From CAWABB01 sp963701735 (lineage in GTDB: Bacteria; Bacteroidota; Ignavibacteria; UBA10030; UBA6906): DNA of 64,000 nucleotides. This document shows positions 56,396 through 64,000 of the stretch, in pieces. Where the stretch lies: positions 1 to 64,000 of the forward strand of contig CAVPBI010000022.1 in the NCBI GenBank assembly GCA_963701735.1. Reading direction: 5' to 3'. The position numbers were made by a program, and so were the translations under genes. The first letter of the stretch is position 1. Each line of letters opens with the position of its first letter. Under the pieces are notes generated by a model, which was given only the letters and a program-made list of their open reading frames with translations, was not told where the DNA came from and searched no databases.

Positions 56396-57224
56396 CTAGC
56401 GCCGAATTCTATGGAGAACCCAGGCGGCAAGGAGAACCACCACGGCAACGGCAACGATCGCAGGAGTCGCGGGAACATCCAGGACGAACGCGATCACCAA
56501 CCCGACGAGAGGGCAGAAGACGCCCAGCAGGCCGGCAACGAGGATGATCCCCCGAACGCGCTTCGCCAGCAGAAGCCCTGCGACAGGGGGTATGACGAGG
56601 AACCCGAACACGAACAGGTCGCCGACGAGATGCGTCGCCGCTGCAACCACGAGCGCCGTCAGGAGATAGAACGCCTGTTCCCAGCGGCGCGTCCGGAACC
56701 CCTGGGCCTCGGCCAGTCTCGGGATCCAGCCCCATGAACGCAAACGGACGGGCGAGCAGCAGCATGAAAGCCATCGCCGCCACGCTCAGGAGGAGCGTAA
56801 ACAGAAAGAGACCGGGCGTAATAAAGAGAATGTCACCCCGCATCAGATTCTCCACCTCGGATACCTCCACCTGCTGCGCCTTCTGGAGGATCAGCATCCT
56901 GAGCGCGATGGCTGACACGAACACAACGCCGAGGACCGCATCACGCGGGATCTTCCTGTCCGAGAAGAGTCCGGAGAGGAGCAGGGCGACGAGAGCGGTC
57001 AGTGAAAGGGCGCCGCCCGTGTGGCCGAGCACGTCAAGCGGGGGGACGAACGACAGCGCCAGCCCCACAAGGGACACCTGCGTCAGCACCGCCCCGAAGA
57101 AGACCACGCGGCGTGCCACGACATACACGCCCAGCACGGCGCACAGGACTCCGACCAGCACGCTGCCGTACAGCGCGTACGGAAATTCCGCGAGGAGCGT
57201 CGTCACCGCATCAGAGATCCCCAT
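56396..57224 (-). CDS. znuB: Metal ABC transporter permease, ZnuB type (one frameshift)
   Basis: An ABC-3 family inner-membrane permease of about 275 residues for Zn2+ or Mn2+ import. The start at 57224 overlaps the end of znuC by 14 bases and has GGAGG upstream. Typical ABC-3 sequences are GVYVVARRVVFFGAVLTQVSLVGLAL, HTGGALSLTALVALLLSGLF, and VENLMRGDILFI. After FAFMGLDPET an extra G near 56716 shifts the frame; the other frame continues AEAQGFRTRRWEQAFYLLTALVVA and ends LLAAWVLHRIRR. About eight membrane helices are expected. It is the last gene of the znuA-znuC-znuB operon. Confidence 0.85.
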
Positions 57225-57981
57225 GGCGCCTCCCGCTCAGGATGACGGTGCTCCCCTCGAGCGTGCCCACGCGAACGTCGCGGCGGTAGATCTTCGAAAG
57301 GTTCTCGGGCGTCAGGACCTCTCCGGTCGTGCCGACGAGCAGGACATCGCGGTCCACGATTGCGATCCTGCGCACCGTGTTTGCGACGTCGTCGAGAAGA
57401 TGGCTCACCATCACGATCGTGATCCGGTCCTCCTCGTGCAGATGCGTGATCAGGTCGAGGATCGCACTCTTCGAGGACAGATCCATCCCGTTCGTCGGCT
57501 CGTCCAGGATCAGCAGGTCCGGCTTCATGACCAGGGCGCGCGCGATCAAGACGCGTTGCCGCTGGCCGCCCGACAGCTCCTTCAACGGAAAGTCTCGTGC
57601 ACCCGTCATCCCGACGTGCTCGAGCGCCCCGTCGACTGCCGCACGATCCCGGGGCCCCGGCCTGCGCAGGAGCCCGAGATTGCGGTACCGCCCCATCATC
57701 GCGACCTCACCCACCGTGTACGGCAGAATCAGGTTCACCGAGTCCCGCTGCGGGACGTATCCCACAACCGGGGCGCCGCCATTCGCGGTCTGGAATCTGA
57801 TCTCTCCCCCGAGCGGCTTCAACACCCCGAGGATCGCCCGCACAATGGTCGTCTTGCCGGCACCATTCGGCCCCACAAGCCCGAAGTAATCCCCCTGCTC
57901 GATGCTGAAGCTCAGATCCCTCTGAATCACCGTCCGGCCGTAGCCGAGAGTGACCTGCTCAAATGTGACGAGAGGTGTCAT
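57211..57981 (-). CDS. znuC: Metal ABC transporter ATP-binding protein, ZnuC type
   Basis: A 256-residue ATPase, intact. Walker A GPNGAGKTT (about 38-46), Q-loop VPQRDSVN, signature LSGGQRQR, Walker B LLILDEP and the switch His in MVSHLL are all present. It powers the ZnuB permease for Zn2+ or Mn2+ uptake. It lies seven bases after znuA and overlaps znuB, giving a compact operon on the minus strand. Metal specificity cannot be read from this subunit. Confidence 0.92.
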   Translation of the reverse strand: MTPLVTFEQVTLGYGRTVIQRDLSFSIEQGDYFGLVGPNGAGKTTIVRAILGVLKPLGGEIRFQTANGGAPVVGYVPQRDSVNLILPYTVGEVAMMGRYRNLGLLRRPGPRDRAAVDGALEHVGMTGARDFPLKELSGGQRQRVLIARALVMKPDLLILDEPTNGMDLSSKSAILDLITHLHEEDRITIVMVSHLLDDVANTVRRIAIVDRDVLLVGTTGEVLTPENLSKIYRRDVRVGTLEGSTVILSGRRHGDL

Positions 57982-57988
57982 GCTCCGC

Positions 57989-58874
57989 TCATTTCAGTGC
58001 CGCGGCTACGGTGCGGACGTTGTAATCCATCATCGAAAGATAGTCCCTGGCTTGCTCGACGCCTCCGACGGACGTCGACACCCTGAGCACTTTGGCCCCG
58101 GCCGCCTCGGCGATCTGCTCCGGGGCGTTCATGTCGTAGAACGGCTCGACCAGGATGGCCTTGATCCCGCCCTTGCGCGCGAGGTCAATCACCGCCGCCG
58201 TGTGGCTCGGGCTGGGCGGAACGCCGGGCTTGGGTTCCACCTGCTCGGCTACGGTAATATTGAGCCACGCCGCAAAATACGTCCAGCTCCGATGAAATGT
58301 GATGATCTGCCGCCCTTGCAGCGGCTTCATCAGGGATTCCCATTCGCGCGTCTTCGCTTCAAGCGTCTTCACATACGCGGCCGCGTTCGACTTTGAAGGT
58401 CGGGGCGTCCGCCGGCGACGCCTGCGACAGCGCCGTCACGATCTCCTCCATGATCACCGGAACATTCCGGGGATCGAGCCAGTAATGGGGATTCCCGAAG
58501 CGGTGGACGTCCCCTTCGCTCGCATCAAGCCGCGTCGGCACCTCAAGCTTCGTGATCTTCTGCGAAAGGTCCACGACCTCAAGCGACGCGTTCCTGGACC
58601 CGTCGATAATCTGCTGCGCCCACTTCTCCAGGTCCATCCCGACCATGAAGAAGATCTGGGCGCGCCTCAGCTTCATCATGTAGCTTGGCTTCACTTCAAT
58701 ATAGTGCGGGTTCTGGTCTCCGCGGACGATGTTGTCCACCTGCACCAGATCTCCACCCGCAATGCGGACGAAGTCGGCAAGGTCGGGAAGGGTCGTCACT
58801 ACATTGATCGTCGCATGTGCCGGCATGCCCCCGGCCGCCAGCAGCATCAGTACAAACGTCAGGAAAACTCTCAT
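57989..58874 (-). CDS. znuA: Metal ABC transporter substrate-binding protein, ZnuA type (one frameshift)
   Basis: A periplasmic cluster A-I solute-binding protein, about 294 residues when joined. The start at 58874 has GGAG seven bases upstream; the signal ends AHA. Likely metal ligands are His in DQNPHYIEVKPS, His in FGNPHYWLDP, His in IITFHRSW and the acidic VEPFYD. The usual long His-rich loop of zinc-specific members is absent, so Mn is also possible. The break is at about 58394 in an AAA run: removing one A gives TFKSNAAAYVKTLEAK. The order znuA-znuC-znuB and tight spacing support an operon. Confidence 0.87.
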
Positions 58875-58906
58875 ACAACTGCTCCGTCGTCTGGTTGGGA
58901 AAGCAA

Positions 58907-60049
58907 TTAGAATGGATGGGCCTTGTGCGGACCGAGGGAAAAGACGGTTTGCAGGCCGATGAAATTCACCGCCCTCGCCTCGCCGCCCGGGACGTCAGTC
59001 CGCATATGCTGGTATTCGAGCCGCAGGCCGATCGTCTCTTCCACGGGATAGTACCCGAAGAAGACCGAGAATCCCGGTGGCCGGGTCATCGGTGCTATAC
59101 GGCGACTGGCTCCAATCGAACCGGCTCCCGGCGCTGAACATCTTCAGAAACTGATAGTCCGCATACAGGTAGAGTCCACCGCTGGTTATGGACCGGCGCT
59201 CGGGATTGCCCGCGGCGTCAACAAAGGGAACGAGGTCGCGGCCCTGGACGGCATCGCGCGTATTCAGGAGGTACTCGCCCTGGACTACCAGCGACGTGTA
59301 CGTGCTCGGTCGGTAGCGGTACTTGAAGTCAACATTCCAGTACCAGAAGTTGTCGTGCGTATAGGGATCATGAACACCTGTGTACGCGCTGATCCCCGTT
59401 TCCAGGTCCGCGTCATCCCCCACCGGGAAGAAGCCCATCAGCCGCCCGGAGGCGGCATAGGGCTGCGACTCGTCCGTCGTATCCTCAAGCCCTGCCCCTT
59501 CCGGAATCGACAGGCCGCGCAGCAGGTCCACAGTGAGCTTGGAATACACGTCGCCGGTCGGCAGAATCAGGCTCGCGGAGATCCCCAGATCGTTCAACGC
59601 CTCTTCGCCGATGAACCGCTGCTGTGACGATCGGCTGCGTGATGAACGGCCACATATGCGGGTGCATCATGTTGAGCTTGCCGAACTCGACCCGGTACTT
59701 GCCTGACGCGGAGATTGAGATCCAGAGGCAGTCCGCGGAGCACGGTCAGGTACGCCTCTTCAAGGCCGAGGCTTGCGGCCTCGATGTCAGGGCCCTGACA
59801 GCGTCATGATGACATCTGCCCGGGCGTACGGGTTCAGGTAGCCGGCGAACACTGCCTCGAGCTCCTGGAACTGGAACTCCGGGCGGGAGAATTCGCGCTT
59901 CCCCTGGTCGAGCTTCGCGCCGTCGTCGGTGAAGATCAGGAAGCGGGGGATGACGCTGATTTCTGGATTGCTTGATGTCTGCGCCCGGGCGGCGTCTGTG
60001 GCTGCAAAAGCAACAGCACCGCCAGGGCGCGGTGCGCCTGGCATGTCAT
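58907..60049 (-). pseudogene. Outer-membrane barrel associated with zinc uptake, about five frameshifts
   Basis: The total is 1143 bp (381 codons). Segments in order: a signal (MTCQAHRALAVLLLF if a T is added to TTTT near 60012) then ARAQTSSNPEISVIPRF; QELEAVFAGYLNPYARADVI; LGLEEAYLTVLRGLPLDL; GKYRVEFGKLNMMHPHMWPF; IGEEALNDLGISASLILPTG; long barrel strands such as DNFWYWNVDFKYRYRP; and PGFSVFFGYYPVEETIGLRL to the end SLGPHKAHPF. Frame changes are near 60012, 59790, 59705, 59625 and 59075. The HPHMWPF motif is a possible metal site. The position directly before znuA suggests an outer-membrane route for the metal. Confidence 0.7.
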
Positions 60050-60098
60050 AGGGTCCTCATTGAATAGTCTGGGAACGGTGACGATGAAATCGGACGGC

Positions 60099-60452
60099 TT
60101 ACGCCGCCGGAGGACCACGCTTGCCGGAGTGATAGAGATCGGAGAAGGATCGGGCGCTCTCGCCTGGAGACTCAGCCAGCGAGGCGTGAGCGGCTGGCAG
60201 ATCTGAAGCGGCCGGGCTGGCGAGCATGTCGCCACCATCGAAAATGCGTACACGCAGAGCGGCACAGACGCGGCTGCCATCGACCGGCAGATGCCGCTCG
60301 TTCGGGCCGCAGTCGTGCGACATGAAGGCGGGAGCACGGGACGAACCTGTCGCATGTCCATCGTGGTGGGCATACTCCATCACCACCGCGGAAGACAGGT
60401 GCAGGGCAATTGCGAGAAGTGCAAGACTATGGCGAGGAACGGACGTCATCAT
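60099..60452 (-). CDS. Small exported His-containing protein, 117 aa
   Basis: Begins MMTSVPRHSLALLAIALHL, a signal-like segment, then EYAHHDGH and MSHDCGPNERHLPVDGSRVC. The His/Cys content next to a zinc-uptake operon hints at metal handling and resembles DUF2946-type small proteins in layout, but I cannot confirm a family. No strong Shine-Dalgarno is seen. The reading frame is open further upstream, but that part overlaps the barrel gene at 60530-61372 and looks non-coding. It lies between that barrel gene and the broken zinc-linked barrel. Confidence 0.5.
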   Translation of the reverse strand: MMTSVPRHSLALLAIALHLSSAVVMEYAHHDGHATGSSRAPAFMSHDCGPNERHLPVDGSRVCAALRVRIFDGGDMLASPAASDLPAAHASLAESPGESARSFSDLYHSGKRGPPAA

Positions 60453-60529
60453 GCTGACGGAAGAATATACCGTGCGACCGCCGAAGATGCAATCCCCCCT
60501 GGCGATACGCCAGTGCGCCGCGAAACACG

Positions 60530-61372
60530 CTACAGCTGGAACCGCCCCCCCAGCGAAATCCAGAACTGACTCGTGCTGCTCGATGGTTCCAGAATGTATT
60601 GCCCGTTCTGGTCCGGGGGAGAAGGGTTGCTCTCTCCGATCGCCGAGGTTTCGTAGCCGAACTGAACGAACACCGCCCAGTTTCTGACGACCGAGAACGC
60701 GACCGGAAGGGAGATCAGCCATCCGGGTTTGTTCCCCAGCGTCAGCGTCGGATTGCCGAACTCCGGACGCTCGATGTAGATGCTCCCGCTCACCATGAAC
60801 CGCAGCGCAAGATCGAGGCCGATCGACCACCGCTCCCCGAACCGCCACTCGGCATCCACTCCGAGAGGGAGGTAGCTCCAGCTGTATTCCTCGAGGTATC
60901 CGGTCGGCGGACCGCCTGCGATGTTCCGGCTCCAGAAGTGATAACCGTATCCCGTATAGGCCGCGAGGTCCAGGGCTGATCCTCCGACCCGCTTGAAAAT
61001 GTACCCCGCACGCACCTGAAGCTTGCTCACCCCTGCAGGAGACGTTGACATGTATGGGGACACCTGGCCAAGCTGGTCCTGAACGCTCCCATCGTATGTC
61101 AGGCTCCCGCCGGCGTAGTCGAACGATACGAGGCCGTAGACCGGAATGGCGTCTCCCCAGTACGTGTAGGCGGCGGAGAACCCCGGCAGCCATCCATACT
61201 CGGTGCTCTTCGAGGGCGGCGGCAGCTCTTCCGCATAATCATAATAGAGCGGTACGAATGCCAGGTCGAACCTGTGAGCAGGCGCCGCGGGCATCCGGCC
61301 CCGCTGGCCCAGCGCGACGGAGCCGCCAAGCAGGACCACGATAGACACAAAGAACAACATCCTGCAGTTCAT
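60530..61372 (-). CDS. Outer-membrane beta-barrel protein
   Basis: 280 residues. The start at 61372 has AGGAGG five bases upstream. The signal peptide (LFFVSIVVLLGGSVALGQ) is followed by alternating strands: FDLAFVPLYYDYAEEL, VYGLVSFDYAGG, KLQVRAGYIFKRVGG, YLPLGVDAEWRFGERW and SLPVAFSVVRNWAVFVQFGYE, ending in a strand with GGRFQL. This fits an OmpA/OmpW-sized barrel with eight to ten strands. It starts 42 bases after gatD on the same strand, so it may be read through from gatED. The function is unknown. Confidence 0.72.
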   Translation of the reverse strand: MNCRMLFFVSIVVLLGGSVALGQRGRMPAAPAHRFDLAFVPLYYDYAEELPPPSKSTEYGWLPGFSAAYTYWGDAIPVYGLVSFDYAGGSLTYDGSVQDQLGQVSPYMSTSPAGVSKLQVRAGYIFKRVGGSALDLAAYTGYGYHFWSRNIAGGPPTGYLEEYSWSYLPLGVDAEWRFGERWSIGLDLALRFMVSGSIYIERPEFGNPTLTLGNKPGWLISLPVAFSVVRNWAVFVQFGYETSAIGESNPSPPDQNGQYILEPSSSTSQFWISLGGRFQL

Positions 61373-61414
61373 TGTATCCTCCTCAGGAATTGTCTGATTG
61401 CCACAGCCGAGCAT

Positions 61415-62800
61415 TCACTTCCTGTATCGGGAAATGAATTGCTCCACTTCGGGGATCCCCCCCTGGAATATGAGGTAGCCGTTACTGGGCTCGCGTTCGG
61501 TGATCTCGCCCGCAATCGGGGTCTCCATGATCTCGCGGACGCGCGCAAGGTCGTCCGTCTGGCCGAGGGCCCAGCCGAGCTTCACATAGGCGACCTCCGG
61601 AAGCATGTTCGCCATCGGGACGACGCCGAGCTCCATCATGTCCCGGCCGGTATCGTACACGTACATCTGCACGTATCCCCAGAGCGTCTGCACCGTCATA
61701 TACACCGCAATGTTATGATCGCGCGCGCGGTTCAGCGCCGGATACAACGGCTTGTTCACGTGGCCCAGTCCCGTCCCGGCGATGACGATCCCCCGGTATC
61801 CGTTGTCTATCAGCGAGTCGAGAATATCGGGCCGCATGTTCGGATAATAATAGACGATGCTCACCTTCTCCTCGAACACGGTGTTCACCACGACGTCCCT
61901 GTCCGCACGCCGTCGCTTGTAGTCGTCCCGCAGCGGCGTGATGGCCTCGCGGCTCACCATGGCGAGCGGGATGTCGCCGATGGTCCGGAACGTTGACCGG
62001 TAACTCGAATGCATCTTCCGCACGCGGGTGCCGCGGTGCAGCAACCCGTACGAATCCGACGTGGGTCCGAACATGCATACCATGATCTCCGCCATGTCGC
62101 TTTCGGCCGCGGCCTTGACGCTGTGCATCAGGTTCAGAGCGGCGTCGGAGGACGGACGGTCGCTCGAACGCTGCGAGCCCACCATCACGATGGGAACCGG
62201 CGAGTTCTGCACCATGAACGAGAGAATCGCCGCCGTGTGGTGCATGGTGTCGGTTCCGTGCCCGATCACGATTCCCTGGACGCCTCGCTGGATCTCCCGG
62301 CCGATCGCCTCGGCCGTGCCGCGCCACTGCTCCGGTCCCATATTTTCCGAAAACACGCCGTACAACTTCTCCGTTTCCAGGTTGCAGATGTCGGCCAGCT
62401 CCGGAACGGACCCGTACAGCTCTCCGGGAGAGAACGCCGGAATCACCGCGCCGGTCCGGTAATCGAGCCTGCTGGCGATGGTTCCTCCCGTCCCGAGCAG
62501 CTTCACCCTCGGCTTCTTCGGGTCGAACGGGAACTCCTTCTCCGGAATCTTGTACTTCGCTTCGCGCCGCCCGCGGATCGTGATGCCCTGAATCCGCCGT
62601 GCAGCAATGCCGATGTTGTATCCGATCGGGAGCTTCAGAACGACATGATGGGGGTCAGCCGTCTCCGAGCGCGGCAGAATGAGGCCCGCGAACGACCCGC
62701 GGTCGGTGGCGATCTCCACGTCGCTCCAGATCGGCGCCTCGAACCGGCGCAGAACCTCCAGGGCCTCGCCCCGGTATCCCTTGAACTCGTCACCGGTCAT
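61415..62800 (-). CDS. gatD: Glutamyl-tRNA(Gln) amidotransferase subunit D
   Basis: 461 residues. The start at 62800 overlaps the gatE stop as ATGA, so an upstream extension of the open frame is rejected. An N-terminal GatD-specific domain (about 1-90, GYRGEALEVLRRFEAP) precedes an L-asparaginase-type domain with LGTGGTIASRLDYRTGAV (catalytic Thr about 105), GHGTDTMHHTA (Thr/Asp about 180) and SSDRPSSDAALNL (Lys region). It releases ammonia from Gln or Asn to amidate Glu-tRNA(Gln) together with GatE. The extra N-terminal domain and the gatE neighbour exclude a plain asparaginase. GatDE is textbook-archaeal, so its presence here is notable. Confidence 0.9.
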   Translation of the reverse strand: MTGDEFKGYRGEALEVLRRFEAPIWSDVEIATDRGSFAGLILPRSETADPHHVVLKLPIGYNIGIAARRIQGITIRGRREAKYKIPEKEFPFDPKKPRVKLLGTGGTIASRLDYRTGAVIPAFSPGELYGSVPELADICNLETEKLYGVFSENMGPEQWRGTAEAIGREIQRGVQGIVIGHGTDTMHHTAAILSFMVQNSPVPIVMVGSQRSSDRPSSDAALNLMHSVKAAAESDMAEIMVCMFGPTSDSYGLLHRGTRVRKMHSSYRSTFRTIGDIPLAMVSREAITPLRDDYKRRRADRDVVVNTVFEEKVSIVYYYPNMRPDILDSLIDNGYRGIVIAGTGLGHVNKPLYPALNRARDHNIAVYMTVQTLWGYVQMYVYDTGRDMMELGVVPMANMLPEVAYVKLGWALGQTDDLARVREIMETPIAGEITEREPSNGYLIFQGGIPEVEQFISRYRK

Positions 62801-64000
62801 GATCCAAGTCCCTCCGCGACAAACTGAGCAACGCGCGCACCATCCACCCTCCCTCGAAGTTCGGGCATGACCTTGCCCATCACGAGATCCCTCCTGCGGT
62901 CCGGCTGCCGGATCTGTACGCCCTCGAGCTTCGCCAGCGCCGTCTTGACCGCGGCACGGGCTTCGGCATCCGTGCACGGTGCCGGAATGAATTGCTCGTC
63001 GAACCGGCCGGCGGCGCAGACCGCTTTCAACACCTGGACGACTCCCTCCTTCGCCAGCTTTCCGGATTGATGGGCGATCAGCACGCTTCGGAGTACCTCT
63101 CCGTTGAGCGCGCCGGTCGCACACCCCGCCCTTCTGAGCTCCTTCACCATCCTGACGAGGACCACGGAAGCGAACACGGGCGAGACTCCGCCGTTGCGCG
63201 TCAGCTCTTCGAACAAAGCAACGTGCGGCGAGATCGCCAGCGGCGCCACCAGGTCTTCGGGAACACCCAGCGTCCGGTAGGCGGACTCGCGCGACCAGTA
63301 GTCGGAGGGCAGCGTCAGGCGAATGCGCTCGAGCCGCTCCTCCGTGATCCTGCGCGGCGGAAGATCCGTGTCCGGGTACATCCGGTCCGCCCCCGGAAGG
63401 ATCCGCTCGAAACCGTTGGTGCCGTCTCTCAGCGCCTGACGGGTTTCGGAAGGGATGCCGATGGCCGCCTCGCGGGCGCGTATGGCAACCTCGTTGGCCC
63501 CGGTCGCCACGTCTTCGCGGTCTCCCCAGACCAGCACCATCGTATCGTCGTCGGAAGCGTTCGCCATCTTCTTGACGGCCCGCCACTCCGACGTGGCCAG
63601 CGACTCGCTCGGGTTGTCGGAGTGTATGATATTGGGCAGCGTGGTCAGGCAGGCGATCACACGGACGCGATCCGAAATCTCCCGGGAGAACACCGTATCC
63701 GTCTGTGTCTCCCAACGCAGCAACCCGCGGAAGCCCCGCAGGACGACGCAGTTGACGTCGAGCCCGGCAGCGACGGCGTCTCTGATGGGGGTATACATGG
63801 TTTTGCGAACGAGACGCGTCACGGTCTCCACGGATGACCGGAATGTCTCTCCCGTAATCCCCCTCCGATGCAGCTCTTCACGCAGACGCAACAGGTTCCA
63901 CTGCCGACGCGCCTCGTTGTACGTCAGGAGCGGGATCCTGGGGATTCGCGGGACGCCCTTGATCTCGATCCTCGTCCCTCCCTTCACGCTCACGTTGACG
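62797..64000 (-). CDS. gatE: Glutamyl-tRNA(Gln) amidotransferase subunit E (5' part outside the window)
   Basis: About 401 C-terminal residues; the gene continues beyond 64000, since full GatE is about 620-640. The visible start of the fragment, VNVSVKGGTRIEIKGV, is the conserved GatB/GatE kinase core motif. An AspRS-like GAD insert follows (about 150-260 of the fragment: ILPGADRMYPDTDLPPRRI lies at its end). The YqeY-like helical tail ends VMPELRGRVDGARVAQFV. It phosphorylates and transamidates Glu-tRNA(Gln) using ammonia from GatD. The GAD insert separates it from ordinary GatB. It overlaps gatD by four bases. Confidence 0.9.
   Translation of the reverse strand, partial: VNVSVKGGTRIEIKGVPRIPRIPLLTYNEARRQWNLLRLREELHRRGITGETFRSSVETVTRLVRKTMYTPIRDAVAAGLDVNCVVLRGFRGLLRWETQTDTVFSREISDRVRVIACLTTLPNIIHSDNPSESLATSEWRAVKKMANASDDDTMVLVWGDREDVATGANEVAIRAREAAIGIPSETRQALRDGTNGFERILPGADRMYPDTDLPPRRITEERLERIRLTLPSDYWSRESAYRTLGVPEDLVAPLAISPHVALFEELTRNGGVSPVFASVVLVRMVKELRRAGCATGALNGEVLRSVLIAHQSGKLAKEGVVQVLKAVCAAGRFDEQFIPAPCTDAEARAAVKTALAKLEGVQIRQPDRRRDLVMGKVMPELRGRVDGARVAQFVAEGLGS

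Noticed and set aside
60453..61193. N-terminal extension of the 117-aa exported protein frame
   Set aside because: It overlaps a barrel gene with a far better start and coding pattern; the signal-like sequence begins at 60452.
62801..63715. N-terminal extension of gatD
   Set aside because: It lies antiparallel in frame space to gatE, is Arg/Gly-rich and non-conserved; the ATGA overlap fixes the start at 62800.
1..64000. tRNA, rRNA, transposase or integrase genes
   Set aside because: I looked for T-arm-like motifs and transposase motifs; the few GGTTCGAA-like matches fall inside protein genes without a cloverleaf.

Overview
The window is about 58% GC and comes from a bacterium. Five genes (277-2837, 9283-11382, 17185-19287, 27457-29127, 32758-35098) end in the same C-terminal secretion module, with a motif close to QNYPNPFNP and a Leu/Arg-rich tail. 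A sixth (50998-53528) has a divergent version. This is the type A sorting domain of type IX secretion (T9SS). Together with hybrid two-component regulators of the Reg_prop/Y_Y_Y/AraC kind, it points to an FCB-group lineage (Ignavibacteria-like or a related uncultured phylum). I cannot name the species. The sigma70-type promoters have canonical TTGA-like -35 boxes with 17-bp spacers, not the Bacteroidia type.

1-23.4 kb (all minus strand): an array of related cassettes. In transcription order it holds a Ser/Thr kinase with a TolB/TPR tail, an overlapping sigma54 activator, a double Kelch propeller protein (Kelch-3), lipoprotein-3, hybrid kinase HTCS-2, an orphan 93-aa sorting domain, Kelch-2, lipoprotein-2, HTCS-1, lipoprotein-1, a second orphan sorting domain, and a Kelch/beta-helix protein. 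The HTCS genes share promoter and leader sequence, and hairpins bound the lipoproteins. The likely theme is sensor-controlled production of secreted surface beta-propellers; the orphan sorting domains without signal peptides are the strangest part.

23.7-41.5 kb: a mixed region. It has a GH3 beta-glucosidase, a cytochrome c gene remnant, a lipocalin, an FG-GAP-like T9SS protein, DUF1846, two small ORFs (one a zinc ribbon), dimethylargininase, DUF4870, a beta-helix T9SS protein, an NhaC antiporter, an M3 dipeptidase, DUF3788, a VOC protein, and a DUF6599-DUF362 pair.

41.8-51.0 kb: an exact head-to-tail duplication of a 4.59-kb unit (aldo/keto reductase, GH2 glycosidase, archaeal-type thymidylate synthase). 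Each copy carries different single-base indels.

51-64 kb (all minus strand): a DUF3160 T9SS protein, an outer-membrane porin, a two-gene unknown operon, and a znuA-znuC-znuB metal ABC transporter. Upstream of the transporter lie a badly frameshifted outer-membrane barrel gene, a His-containing small exported protein, another barrel, and gatE-gatD, the tRNA-dependent amidotransferase normally regarded as archaeal.

About 20 single-base frameshifts are visible. Only one lies in the first 23 kb; the rest are to the right. Either consensus quality is uneven or the right part contains many decaying genes; this must be settled before calling any of them a true pseudogene. I saw no rRNA, tRNA, CRISPR array or transposase.
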